From: an uncultured Oscillospiraceae bacterium
GTDB taxonomy: Bacteria > Bacillota > Clostridia > Oscillospirales > Oscillospiraceae
Assembly: GCA_934645175.1 (NCBI GenBank)
Contig: CAKUDE010000003.1
Span: forward strand, 32,046 to 96,045
Direction of reading: 5' to 3'
DNA: 64,000 nt
Shown here: positions 41,351-50,591 of the stretch, piece after piece
Layout of the letters: every line of letters starts with the position of its first letter
How positions within the stretch are numbered: position 1 is the first letter of the stretch
Program-made: the position numbers and the translations under genes
The notes under the pieces: generated by a model
Database searches by the model: none
Told to the model about the DNA's origin: nothing
Seen by the model: the letters and a program-made list of their open reading frames with translations, nothing else

Positions 41351-42721
41351 TTACAATAGTATCGTTTTCACCACGACCGGCAGCGCCGCACCGCCCGCGA
41401 CGGGCGCGCCGATATCCAGGTAGCTTCCTTCGGGCAGAAGCACGCCGTCAAGGCATACCAGCGGGCGGTGCAGCCGCGCCCCCAGAGCCTGCCCGAGCGC
41501 CTTGCCCATGTCCTCGCGGACGGCCACGATAGGGAAGGGGACGTTCGTCAGTCCGCCTGCCAGCCCGTCGGCCAGACGGGAAAGCTGTGCGTAGCCCGGC
41601 GAACGCGGACCGTGCAACGCAACGACTGCCTCCTGCCCGGCATAGGGCGCAAGCGCCGTCTGCACGCGCTGCGCCAGCGCTGCCGGCTCCAGGGACTCGT
41701 CCGCCCTGCTCAGCGCGGCAACGGGCAGATTTTTCAGCGGAAACGCTGCGCCGTCGCAGAAGATCGTGCTGCCGGAAAGCTCCGTCGTGTAGCTGCCTGC
41801 GCCGATGACCGTAGCACGCAGCCGCTGTTCGCCCAGCCGCCAGCGCTCCGCGCACAGGCGGCTTTCGCGGATTGCGCGGCCCAGAAGCACGCCCAGATCG
41901 CCGAAGGCGAAGAGATTGTCCGGAGTCTTTTCTATCAGCTCCGCGACGCCGCCGGAGAAGCTCAGTACCGCCCCGTCCGGCCATTGGGGCAAACGGTCGG
42001 TGATAAAATGCGCCAGCCGTTCGCTGCGCGGGCGTAGTCCCGCCGCCTCCTCCAGAAGCTGTGTCAGCAGGGAGATCACCGGCCGCAGCGTCTCCGGCGT
42101 GACGCGGCTGCCGAGCGGGAAGGAAAAATAAGGAGCCAAAACCGGCGAGACATAGCGCACCGTTCCGTCGGCGTCAAGCTTCATCAACCGTCCGCCGACA
42201 TTGATGCAGCCCGTATCACACAGCGCTCCGCAGTTAAACAGGGCAAAGTTGGTCGTTCCGCCGCCGATGTCAAGATTCAGTACCGCATGGTGCTCGCGCT
42301 CGGAGAGACTTGCCGCGCCTGCACCCTTACCCGCCAATACGCTCTCCAGTGCGGGGCCTGCCGTCGCTACGACGAAGTCGCCCGCAAAGCCCGCCAGCGC
42401 GTCGAGTACCTGCCGGGCGTTTTCCTTGCGCGCCGTTTCTCCGGTGATGATAACCGCGCCGGTCTGTACGTCGCCGCGCGCTACGCCCGCCGCTTCATAT
42501 TCCCGCGCGACGATACTGCGCACACCCTCGGCGTCAATTTCCGTCTCGGAGCGCAGCGGGGTAAAGTGCGCCGCACTGCGGTAGACGACGCGCTTATCCG
42601 TGATGGCGTAATTGGGCACGGAAAAGGCCGCGCCCTCGTTCTGTACGGTCAGCTCCGAAAAAACGAGCTGTGTGGTTGTTGTGCCGATGTCGATGCCTAC
42701 GGAACGAAGCGTTTCACTCAT
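41351..42721 (-). CDS. eutA: Ethanolamine ammonia-lyase reactivating factor EutA
   Basis: 456 residues. The actin/Hsp70-like phosphate loops are SVGIDIGTTTTQLVFS near residue 7 and LNLDIGGGTTNFALFN near 150. EutA exchanges damaged cobalamin in EutBC using ATP. It overlaps the upstream alcohol dehydrogenase stop (ATGA) and precedes eutB. Confidence 0.93.
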   Translation of the reverse strand: MSETLRSVGIDIGTTTTQLVFSELTVQNEGAAFSVPNYAITDKRVVYRSAAHFTPLRSETEIDAEGVRSIVAREYEAAGVARGDVQTGAVIITGETARKENARQVLDALAGFAGDFVVATAGPALESVLAGKGAGAASLSEREHHAVLNLDIGGGTTNFALFNCGALCDTGCINVGGRLMKLDADGTVRYVSPVLAPYFSFPLGSRVTPETLRPVISLLTQLLEEAAGLRPRSERLAHFITDRLPQWPDGAVLSFSGGVAELIEKTPDNLFAFGDLGVLLGRAIRESRLCAERWRLGEQRLRATVIGAGSYTTELSGSTIFCDGAAFPLKNLPVAALSRADESLEPAALAQRVQTALAPYAGQEAVVALHGPRSPGYAQLSRLADGLAGGLTNVPFPIVAVREDMGKALGQALGARLHRPLVCLDGVLLPEGSYLDIGAPVAGGAALPVVVKTILL

Positions 42722-43773
42722 AGCGCCGCCTCCAGAAGTGCAAGAAGCTCCGTCTCTGTTGCGTTACGCGGGTTTGCGGCGGCGCAGGGGTCGGCAAGGG
42801 CCGCGCTTATGATACCGTCGGAGGCCTCCCGCAGCGCTTCGGGCGCAATACCGCAGGCGCGCAGCGTTTCCGGCAGCTTCAGCCGCGCACGCAGCCGCTT
42901 GAGGCAGAAGCGCAGCGCCTGAGTGCCGCTCAGCCCGCAGAATACGGCGGCCCGGCGATAGATCTCGGGGACGGACTGCAGATTAAATTGTATGACGTGG
43001 GGCAGCAGCACGGCGTTGAGCCGTCCGTGCGGTACATGGAAGCGCCCGCCGATCGCGTGGGACAGAGCATGGCACAGACCGAGTCCCGCGTTGTCGAAGG
43101 CCGCGCCCGCCATTGTCGCGGCGCGATGGACCTCCGCGCGCGCAGAAAGCTCTCCTGCAAAGGAGCGCGGCAACTCGTGCAGCAGCGTTTGCAGCGCCGT
43201 CAGTGCGAAGGCATCGGAAAATGCCGAGGCGCCGGTGGCTGCCAGCGCCTCCAGCGCATGGCTTACCGCATCCATACCCGCGTCGGCCACGAGAGCCGGG
43301 GGCAGGGAGGCAAGCAGCCCGTCGTCCAGAATCGCCAGCTCCGGCCGCAGACGCGGTTCAACAAGCGGATACTTCACGCCCTCATGCGTTACGACGGCGA
43401 AGCTCGTCACCTCCGAGCCGGTACCGGAGCTGGTCGGCACGGCGATGAGCCGCGCAGCGCAGTCGCTCATGGCGAGCATTGCCTTGGCGCAGTCGATGGC
43501 CGAGCCGCCGCCGAGCGCGACGACCGCTTCGGGCGAGAATTCGTTCAGCCGCTTTACCCCTGCGGCGATGGTCTGTGTGTCCGGATCCGGCTGCACGCCG
43601 GAGAAAATCTCCGTTTCGGCGTTCCGACAGTGTGCCGCCAGCCGTGCGGCCGTACCGTTCTGTTCAAAAAAGGGGTCGGTTACGAGCAAAATGCGCTTTG
43701 CATCCAGCGTTTCCAGACGGCTCAGCGCATCCGTGCCGAAGCATAGCGCCGTCGGCATCGAAAAGGTCTGCAT
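42718..43773 (-). CDS. eutG: Iron-containing alcohol dehydrogenase EutG-like
   Basis: 351 residues, somewhat short for the family. ALGGGSAIDCAKA near residue 82, PTSSGTGSEVTSFAV near 117 and the metal histidines in GLCHALSHAIGG (near 237) and HGRLNAVLLPHV are present. It reduces acetaldehyde to ethanol and recycles NADH inside the shell. No N-terminal encapsulation helix is visible. It is the first gene of the operon. I see no convincing promoter, cobalamin riboswitch or EutV-type hairpin pair in the 157 bp before it. Confidence 0.88.
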   Translation of the reverse strand: MQTFSMPTALCFGTDALSRLETLDAKRILLVTDPFFEQNGTAARLAAHCRNAETEIFSGVQPDPDTQTIAAGVKRLNEFSPEAVVALGGGSAIDCAKAMLAMSDCAARLIAVPTSSGTGSEVTSFAVVTHEGVKYPLVEPRLRPELAILDDGLLASLPPALVADAGMDAVSHALEALAATGASAFSDAFALTALQTLLHELPRSFAGELSARAEVHRAATMAGAAFDNAGLGLCHALSHAIGGRFHVPHGRLNAVLLPHVIQFNLQSVPEIYRRAAVFCGLSGTQALRFCLKRLRARLKLPETLRACGIAPEALREASDGIISAALADPCAAANPRNATETELLALLEAAL

Positions 43774-43930
43774 GGTATCGCCTCATTTCTTTGCCGCTAG
43801 TATTTGCATTGCGCGGTAAAAAATGTACGTCGCAGAGCGCTTTTTTCCGTCGGTGCGCACCGTTACCGCGCAGACGGGGATTGACAGGACGATAAAAATA
43901 TGAAAAAATATCGACAAAGGAGCTGATAAT

Positions 43931-44830
43931 ATGCCCGAATTGATCGAACGCACCTGCCCGCATTGCGGCAAGCGCTTTTCCGTTCCGGCAGAGCTGACGG
44001 AGTTTTCCTGCCTGTACTGCGGCCGGCCGGTCGTATTGAAGCAGGAGCCGGAGTTTTCCGATGCGCTTGCGCAGAGCGTGGCAAAACGGCTTCCGGCCGC
44101 GATTTTGGACTATCCGGAGAATTACAAGCGAATGGGCAAGGCGGATTATGCCGCGGCGTTTGCGGAATATGAGGCCGCGCAGGGACAGCTTCTGCGCGAG
44201 CTGGACGCCTGTGTTTCCGCACGGCCCGAGGCCGGCGTAACGCCCTATGTGACGGCCTTGCTTGACGGCGTGGAGACCGCGCTGCGTGCCGACCCGCGCT
44301 TCGGCAAAAAATCCTCGCGCACCATGCTGCTCTATGCGCACAAGGCGACGCTGGCGCTGTTTTTTACTGCGCTGGCCGGGCGGATGCGGCTTTCCTGCGC
44401 CCCGGCGCTGTGTGAGGAGCTGAAAACGGACTGGCTGCGCCGCTTTCCCGGCGAGGTCTGGACGCCCGGAAACTATGACGAGATTATCACGGGCTACCGT
44501 GCAAGCAAATGGTGCTTTATCACGACGGCGGTTTGCCGTGCCGAGGGCAAGCCCGACGACTGCGTGGAGCTTCAGGCGCTGCGGGCCTTCCGCGACGGCT
44601 GGCTGCACCGCAGCCCCGGCGGCGAGGCGCTGATTGAGACCTATTATGCCGTCGCGCCCGGTTTGGTTGCCGCGATCGAGTTGTGTGACGCGCCGGAGGC
44701 GCGTTATGCCGAGATCCGTGCGCGCTGGCTCAACCCCTGCCTGCGTTTTTTGGCAGACGGCCAGCTTACAAGCTGCCGTGACACCTATATTTCAATGGTG
44801 GAGACACTTCGACATCGGTATGCGCAGTAA
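43931..44830 (+). CDS. Zinc-ribbon protein with a CFI-box domain, function unknown
   Basis: 299 residues, no signal peptide. Residues 8-37 are a CPHCGK...CLYCGR zinc ribbon; residues ~40-190 are helical and unrecognised. Residues ~193-245 read CFITTAVC, then ALRAFRDGWL and YYAVAP, the CFI-box pattern usually found at protein C-termini. Here ~50 residues follow it. The gene is transcribed away from the eut operon; a TTGACA at 43881 may be its -35, without a clear -10. A weak terminator follows. Role unknown. Confidence 0.75.
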   Translation: MPELIERTCPHCGKRFSVPAELTEFSCLYCGRPVVLKQEPEFSDALAQSVAKRLPAAILDYPENYKRMGKADYAAAFAEYEAAQGQLLRELDACVSARPEAGVTPYVTALLDGVETALRADPRFGKKSSRTMLLYAHKATLALFFTALAGRMRLSCAPALCEELKTDWLRRFPGEVWTPGNYDEIITGYRASKWCFITTAVCRAEGKPDDCVELQALRAFRDGWLHRSPGGEALIETYYAVAPGLVAAIELCDAPEARYAEIRARWLNPCLRFLADGQLTSCRDTYISMVETLRHRYAQ

Positions 44831-44866
44831 AAAATCAGGAGAGTTTATGAAAAAATTCTGATTTTT
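44831..44866 (+). terminator. Terminator after the CFI-box gene
   Basis: AAAATCAG at 44831-44838 pairs with CTGATTTT at 44858-44865 around a 19-base loop, followed by T. It abuts the stop codon. Confidence 0.5.
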
Positions 44867-44869
44867 GTA

Positions 44870-44898
44870 TGGACAAACGATGAAAGAAATGGTATGAT
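44870..44898 (+). promoter_or_regulatory. Promoter of the SLH subtilase gene
   Basis: TGGACA (44870-44875), 17-bp spacer, TATGAT (44893-44898). Confidence 0.75.
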
Positions 44899-44992
44899 AT
44901 GCCCAAGGTGGAGGCTTTCTCCGAATTCTTTTATATTTTAATCGGAGTCATCCGGTTGGAATAAAGATTATATGGAAGGGACGAAAACACAC

Positions 44993-47900
44993 ATGAAGAA
45001 ATTCAAGGGTATCCTTGCGTTGGTTCTGGCGCTGGTTCTCGTGCTCGGCTGCTTCGGCACCGCGTTTGCACAGGACGGCACCACGAAGGACGTCAACGCA
45101 GAGGGCAAACTGAAGGGCTATCAGAGTGCTTCGTTCAAACGCGACAATGGCTCGATGTATTCGGCAGACGACATTGTCCGTGCGATCGTTGTTCTGAAAA
45201 AGGCCCCCGCTGCCGAGGTCGCAGAGCGCGGCACCGCGAAGGCTGAGCAGTACACCGCTCAGCTTAAGCAGGAGCACGAAGTGATCTATAAGGCAATGGC
45301 AGGCATCGACTTCGAGCTTGCTTATGAGTATACCACCCTGCTCAACGGCTTCTCCTGCGACGTCGCTTACGGCGACCTCGACAAGATTGCCGCGCTGGCC
45401 GGTGTTGACGCTGTTTACATCGCCAACCACTACGCCGAGCCCGAGCTGGAGGCTCCGAAGTCCTTCTACGCCGGCCAGATTACCGGTGCAACGGGCAACG
45501 ACGGCCTTGCTTCCTTCGGCTTTGAAGGCCAGGGCACCGTCATTGCGGTCCTCGATACCGGTACATATCTGGATCATGAGGCATTCCAGGTCTACTTCAA
45601 CGAAAAGAAGATGCAGCCCAAGCTGACCGAGGCCGACACCGTTCGCGCGGTTGCCAACGGCAAGTACGTCAGCATGAAGGTTCCGTTCGCGTATGACTAC
45701 GCGGATCGTGACGACGATGTCACCGACACCAACGGCCACGGCACGCACTGCGCCGGTATCGCCACCGGCTACGCCTATGACGAAGACGGTCTCGTGTCCT
45801 TCATGGGCGCCGCCCCCAAGGCGCAGCTCCTTGCGATGAAGATCTTCAAGGATAACTCCGGCGGCACCTCCTCCGATATCTACTTCTACGCGATGGAAGA
45901 CGCCTACCGCCTCGGCGCCGATGTCATCAGCATGTCCATCGGCTCGCAGAACGGCTTCACCTATGACTCCAGCCTTGAGACTGTCGTCTTCGGTAATATG
46001 TATGCCCGTCTGCAGGCGGCCGGCATCATTGTCTGCATCGCCGCAGGCAACGAGTATTCCATGGCTCAGTTCTCCACGAAGGGTTACATCACCTCCGAGT
46101 ATACCGACTACGGCACCGTTGCCGCTCCGTCGACCTACCCCGGCGTTGTCTCCGTTGCTTCGATGGAAAACATCGGCTATCCCTACAACACCCTGAACAT
46201 CTCCGACGGCATCGTCACGATGTACTACGACCGTGAGGGCCGCTGGGCTCCCGCGTTCGAGGGTAAGGAAGTTGAATATGTGATCGGCCTCGGCATCGGC
46301 ACGGAAGCCGACTACGAGGGCAAGGACGTCGAGGGCAAGATCGCCGTCGTCTCCCGTGGCACCACCACCTTCCAGCAGAAGATTGACCTTGCTGCCGAGA
46401 AGGGCGCCATCGGCGTTGTTATCGTCAACACCGCCGAGCAGATGATCTCGTTCCAGATTGAGAACGCCGCCATTCCGTCCTGCTCCGTTCCGCTGAGCGC
46501 GATGGCAAAGTTCGAGGATGACGACGACAATACCTTCGTCACCGAATACGGCCTCGTTCCGAACCCGCAGGCTTACCTGATGAGCGACTTCTCCAACTGG
46601 GGCACGACTCCGGAGCTGAACATCCGTCCGACCATCACCGGTGTCGGCGGCATGGTCTATTCCTCCGTCCCCGGCGCGACCAATGCCTATGACGTTTACT
46701 CCGGCACCTCCATGGCCTGCCCGAACATCGCCGGCACCTTCGCGACCCTGCTTTCCGCCCTTTCCGATAAGGACGGCATCAACATCACCGATAAGGTTCA
46801 GCGCGCAGAGATTGCCAAGGCAGCTCTGGAAAGCACCGGCAACATCCTGTTCGACGAGGACGGCAGAGTCTACTCCGTCCGTAAGCAGGGCACCGGCCTT
46901 GCCAATGCGTTCAACGCACTGGTCGCTCTGATGAACACCTACATGACCAACCCGATCCATGAGCTGGGCGACGATGCCGAAAAGACCGGTGTCTACACCT
47001 TCGACGTCGAGCTGGTCAACACCAGAAGCCGCGACAATACGCTGGCCGCCGACGAGCTCATCATCAAGGATCGTCTTGCGGTCAACGGCAACCGTGAGTT
47101 CGTCGACACCCTGACCACTACCGAGGTTGACGCCGACGTGACCTATACCGTCAAGGGTCAGGAGGTCAGCGAGATCGTTGTTCCTGCCTACGGCAAGACC
47201 GTCGTTACCGTCACCGTTACTCTGACCGAAGCGGAAAAGACGATGCTCGACGCCATGTATCCCAACGGCGCTTACATCGAAGGCTATGTCGCCTTCTTTG
47301 ACGAGAGTGATCGCGGCGTTCATGCCACCTTCCTCGCTTACTACGGCGACTGGACCAAGGCTTCCGCCATGGAGGCTGAGGACTGGCGCGTTGCGATGGA
47401 GTATGAGTACCTCCTCGCGACTACCGTTGTTCCCACCAGCATCGGCGGCGACGGCGTCCACACCTTTGCCGAATACGGCTTCACCTATCTGGACGTCATG
47501 GATCTCACCACCGACGTCAGCACGGCTTACCTTGTTACCGAGCGCTTCGGCTATCTGCTTGACTTCGCCTATGCCGGCAAGCAGACGACCGATTTCGACT
47601 CCTTCAACGCCGTGGAGTACAACGAAAAGCACATTTCCTTCACCACCGAGCTGTCCGACGGTTCCTTCTACTATGCCGACGAGATCTACATGGCTCCGTA
47701 TCTCATGCGTAACGCCAAGCAGGTCAAGATGACCGTTAAGGACGCCAAGACCGGTGAAATCTATCTGGTCGACACCTGGAACTATGCCAAGAAGTCCGTC
47801 TATAACGAGGACAACGGCTACTGGTCCTACACCTCCGAGTTCAGATGGGACGGCACGGATGCCAGAGGCAAATATGTCCCGACCGGCACCGAGGCTGTCG

Positions 47901-48796
47901 TCTCCTTCGACGTCATGCTGCCCTACAACAACACCGTTCAGGAGAATGTCTGGAGCTACAACGTTACCGTTGACTACACCGCTCCCGTGCTCGAGTCCGT
48001 TGAGTATGACCCGATCGCGCACACCATCACCGTCACCGCTTCCGACGATCAGTACCTCGCAACCATCTACCTGTCCAACAGCAACTTTGATATCCTTGCC
48101 GCCGAGAACTTCTCCGACGACGAGAAGGGCCAGAGCCACACCGTGACCTTCGATGTCTCCGAGTTTGACTTTGAGGACATCAGCGTCATCGCGATGGACT
48201 TCGCCACCAACGAGCAGGAAGTCGTTGTTGCGCCGCACTGCTACGCTGCCGACTACTCCGATACCCCCGTTACCGCATGGTACCACGAGGCCGTTGACTT
48301 TGTTACCTACTACGGCTTCATGAATGGCATCGGCGAAGGCAAGTTCGATCCGAACGGCTGCGCCTCCCGTGCCATGGTCGCTACCGTTATCTGGCGCGCT
48401 TCCGGCTCGCCCGAGGCAGAGGGTGAGATCGAATTCACCGACGTTCCCGAGAATGCCTGGTATTCCGAGGCAGTTGCCTGGGCCGCCGAGAATGAGATCA
48501 TCCTTGGCCGCGGCGACGGAACCTTCGATCCGATGACGCATGCAACCCGCGAGGAAGTTGCCGTCATGCTGTGGCGTGTTGCCGGCAAGAGAGCTTCTCA
48601 GCAGGATCTGAGCGAGTTCAAGGACGCCGATAAGGTCAGCCCCTGGGCCGTTGATGCCATGAAGGCTATGGTCGAGCTCGGCATCTTCATCGGTGACGAA
48701 TACGGCAACCTGAACCCCCGCGAGGATCTGACCCGTGCCCAGCTCGCCATGATCATCATGCGTGCCTGTGCCGGTGAGTACGACTGCGAAAACTGA
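44993..48796 (+). CDS. Cell-surface subtilisin-like serine protease with SLH anchor
   Basis: 1267 residues from the ATG at 44993 (GGAAGGG upstream; an ATG at 44972 precedes that site). Signal peptide 1-26 ends at AFA. Then an I9-like propeptide and an S8 domain with catalytic D188 (AVLDTG), H249 (NGHGTH) and S573 (GTSMAC). A PA-type insert lies near 400-520. After ~500 residues of Fn3/Ig-like region, three SLH repeats fill ~1085-1267 and bind the wall polymer. All catalytic residues are intact. Likely digests extracellular peptides. Codon use is more biased than in neighbours, suggesting high expression. Confidence 0.93.
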   Translation: MKKFKGILALVLALVLVLGCFGTAFAQDGTTKDVNAEGKLKGYQSASFKRDNGSMYSADDIVRAIVVLKKAPAAEVAERGTAKAEQYTAQLKQEHEVIYKAMAGIDFELAYEYTTLLNGFSCDVAYGDLDKIAALAGVDAVYIANHYAEPELEAPKSFYAGQITGATGNDGLASFGFEGQGTVIAVLDTGTYLDHEAFQVYFNEKKMQPKLTEADTVRAVANGKYVSMKVPFAYDYADRDDDVTDTNGHGTHCAGIATGYAYDEDGLVSFMGAAPKAQLLAMKIFKDNSGGTSSDIYFYAMEDAYRLGADVISMSIGSQNGFTYDSSLETVVFGNMYARLQAAGIIVCIAAGNEYSMAQFSTKGYITSEYTDYGTVAAPSTYPGVVSVASMENIGYPYNTLNISDGIVTMYYDREGRWAPAFEGKEVEYVIGLGIGTEADYEGKDVEGKIAVVSRGTTTFQQKIDLAAEKGAIGVVIVNTAEQMISFQIENAAIPSCSVPLSAMAKFEDDDDNTFVTEYGLVPNPQAYLMSDFSNWGTTPELNIRPTITGVGGMVYSSVPGATNAYDVYSGTSMACPNIAGTFATLLSALSDKDGINITDKVQRAEIAKAALESTGNILFDEDGRVYSVRKQGTGLANAFNALVALMNTYMTNPIHELGDDAEKTGVYTFDVELVNTRSRDNTLAADELIIKDRLAVNGNREFVDTLTTTEVDADVTYTVKGQEVSEIVVPAYGKTVVTVTVTLTEAEKTMLDAMYPNGAYIEGYVAFFDESDRGVHATFLAYYGDWTKASAMEAEDWRVAMEYEYLLATTVVPTSIGGDGVHTFAEYGFTYLDVMDLTTDVSTAYLVTERFGYLLDFAYAGKQTTDFDSFNAVEYNEKHISFTTELSDGSFYYADEIYMAPYLMRNAKQVKMTVKDAKTGEIYLVDTWNYAKKSVYNEDNGYWSYTSEFRWDGTDARGKYVPTGTEAVVSFDVMLPYNNTVQENVWSYNVTVDYTAPVLESVEYDPIAHTITVTASDDQYLATIYLSNSNFDILAAENFSDDEKGQSHTVTFDVSEFDFEDISVIAMDFATNEQEVVVAPHCYAADYSDTPVTAWYHEAVDFVTYYGFMNGIGEGKFDPNGCASRAMVATVIWRASGSPEAEGEIEFTDVPENAWYSEAVAWAAENEIILGRGDGTFDPMTHATREEVAVMLWRVAGKRASQQDLSEFKDADKVSPWAVDAMKAMVELGIFIGDEYGNLNPREDLTRAQLAMIIMRACAGEYDCEN

Positions 48797-48839
48797 GCTC
48801 CGTCCCTCTGATCGCAGAGCGTAATACCCTATGACCCCG

Positions 48840-48873
48840 GCGCCCTCCGCCGCAAGGCGGAGGGCGCTTTTTC
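48840..48873 (+). terminator. Terminator after the subtilase gene
   Basis: Perfect 12-bp GC stem with a GCAA loop and five T. Confidence 0.95.
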
Positions 48874-48954
48874 TGTGCAGAGGCGGCGAAGCAAGAGCGC
48901 GTGCCATGATTAAAAATTCACTAAACACAGAATTTCAATTCGTATTGACTTTGT

Positions 48955-48977
48955 TTCATGCGACAAAATTGCATGAA
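48955..48977. promoter_or_regulatory. Inverted repeat upstream of the glnA promoter
   Basis: TTCATGC (48955-48961) and GCATGAA (48971-48977) form a perfect 7-bp inverted repeat 15 bp before the -35. It could be an activator or repressor site for nitrogen control; it does not match the GlnR TGTNA-N7-TNACA form. Confidence 0.5.
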
Positions 48978-48992
48978 CATCCAAAAATGTAT

Positions 48993-49021
48993 TTGACATT
49001 CTGCCGACACGGCACTATAAT
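48993..49021 (+). promoter_or_regulatory. glnA promoter
   Basis: Perfect TTGACA (48993-48998), 17-bp spacer, perfect TATAAT (49016-49021). Confidence 0.93.
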
Positions 49022-49095
49022 TCGTTGCATAAAATCTGCCGGTGGGGCGCTTCCGCCGGCTCCATTCTTTTCCTGTACTGGGGAGGTCGATTGCA

Positions 49096-50427
49096 ATGTC
49101 AAAATATACGAAGGAAGATATTATCCGCATGGTCGAGGAGGAACGCGTTGAATTTATCCGAATGCAGTTTACGGATATTTTCGGTCAACTGAAAAACGTG
49201 ACCATCACTCGCTCGCAGATCCGCAAGGCGGTGAACAACGGCGTCATGCTTGACGGCAGCTCCATTGAGGGCTTTGTGCGAATCAATGAATCCGACCAAT
49301 ATCTGTATCCCGACCTGGACAGCTTTACCCTGCTGCCGTGGCGTCCGGAGCAGGGCAAGACGGCGCGGCTGATCTGCGACGTCTATACAACCAGCGGCGA
49401 ACCCTTTATCGGCGATCCGCGCGGCGTGCTCAAGCGCGTGCTGGCGCGCGCCGAGGAAAGAGGCTATTCGTTCAATGTTGGCCCTGAGTGTGAGTTTTTC
49501 CTGTTTGAGACGGATTCCGAAGGACGTCCGACCACAAAGACCGGTGATGAGGCGGGATATTTCGATCTCGGTCCGCTGGACAAGGGCGAGCGCACACGCG
49601 GCGAAATCTGCCTGGCGCTGGAGGAGATGGGCTACGAGATCGAAGCGTCACATCACGAGGTTGCGGCCGGTCAGCATGAAATCGATTTCCGCTATGACAG
49701 CGCGCTGGCGGCGGCGGACAAGGTGATGACCTTCAAGCTTGCCGTCAAAACACTTGCCATGAAAAACGGTCTGCATGCCACGTTCATGCCGAAACCGATT
49801 TTCGGGATCAACGGCTCGGGAATGCATACGAATATGTCTCTGTTCAGGGACGGGAAAAACGTGTTCTGCGACCCGTCCGACCCGCGTGGCCTTTCCAAGG
49901 AGGCATACAGCTTCATCGCAGGCCTTTTGGCGCACGTCCGCGGCATGACCGTCATTACCAATCCGCTGGTCAACAGCTATAAACGGTTGGTGCCGGGCTA
50001 CGAGGCGCCGTGTTATCTGGCGTGGAGCGCGTCCAACCGCTCGGCGCTGATCCGTATTCCTGCTTCGCGCGGTCTGGCGACTCGTGTAGAGCTGCGCTGC
50101 CCGGATCCGGCCTGTAATCCTTATCTGGCCTTCGCCGTTTGCCTGGCGGCAGGCCTGGACGGTATTGAAAAAGGGATGACGCCTCCGCCGGAGATCACCG
50201 ACAACATCTTCGCCATGAATGAGCAGCAGCGCCGTGAGAACGGGATCGAGAATCTGCCCGGCACGTTGTACGGGGCCATCGAGGCGCTGAAGGCCGATCC
50301 GGTGATCTGCGAGGCGCTTGGAGCGCACGTCCTGGCGCAATATTTGGAAGGCAAGAATCGCGAGTGGGAGGAATACTGCACCCATGTCAGCGCATGGGAG
50401 TTGGGAAAGTATCTGGTAACCTATTGA
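49096..50427 (+). CDS. glnA: Glutamine synthetase type I
   Basis: 443 residues from the ATG at 49096 with GGGGAGG upstream; an upstream in-frame start at 49042 has no ribosome site. The length and the lack of the adenylylation-loop insert fit GSI-alpha of Firmicutes. GPECEFFLF near residue 134, the ATP-grasp NGSGMHTNMS near 255 and the Arg-rich NRSALIRIPASRG near 332 are catalytic signatures. It fixes ammonia, including that released by ethanolamine lyase, into glutamine. Confidence 0.95.
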   Translation: MSKYTKEDIIRMVEEERVEFIRMQFTDIFGQLKNVTITRSQIRKAVNNGVMLDGSSIEGFVRINESDQYLYPDLDSFTLLPWRPEQGKTARLICDVYTTSGEPFIGDPRGVLKRVLARAEERGYSFNVGPECEFFLFETDSEGRPTTKTGDEAGYFDLGPLDKGERTRGEICLALEEMGYEIEASHHEVAAGQHEIDFRYDSALAAADKVMTFKLAVKTLAMKNGLHATFMPKPIFGINGSGMHTNMSLFRDGKNVFCDPSDPRGLSKEAYSFIAGLLAHVRGMTVITNPLVNSYKRLVPGYEAPCYLAWSASNRSALIRIPASRGLATRVELRCPDPACNPYLAFAVCLAAGLDGIEKGMTPPPEITDNIFAMNEQQRRENGIENLPGTLYGAIEALKADPVICEALGAHVLAQYLEGKNREWEEYCTHVSAWELGKYLVTY

Positions 50428-50490
50428 GCGTCCGATTTAAACCGGAGAAAACGCGGTAAAAAAGCGGGCCTCCGTGTAAAAAATATGTGA

Positions 50491-50516
50491 AAAAGCGGCC
50501 GTCGGCCGCTTTTTCC
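50491..50516 (+). terminator. glnA terminator
   Basis: 10-bp perfect stem (50491-50500 with 50504-50513) with GTC loop and T-run. Confidence 0.92.
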
Positions 50517-50518
50517 TA

Positions 50519-50547
50519 TTGCGAAAGAATGAACCTTACGCTATAAT
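50519..50547 (+). promoter_or_regulatory. metV-metF promoter
   Basis: TTGCGA (50519-50524), 17-bp spacer, TATAAT (50542-50547). Confidence 0.75.
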
Positions 50548-50591
50548 GACAGAAACGTTCCCGAACAAACCAAAAAGGAGCTGCAAAATCC

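Noticed and set aside
43774-43930. Search for a cobalamin riboswitch or EutV-type paired hairpins before eutG
   Set aside because: No B12-box or AGNAG-loop hairpin pair could be recognised on the minus strand.
44948-48928. A 1326-codon open frame antisense to the subtilase gene
   Set aside because: It is the exact shadow of a gene with strong codon bias; it has repetitive Val/Gly/Asp-rich composition, no ribosome site and no recognisable domain.
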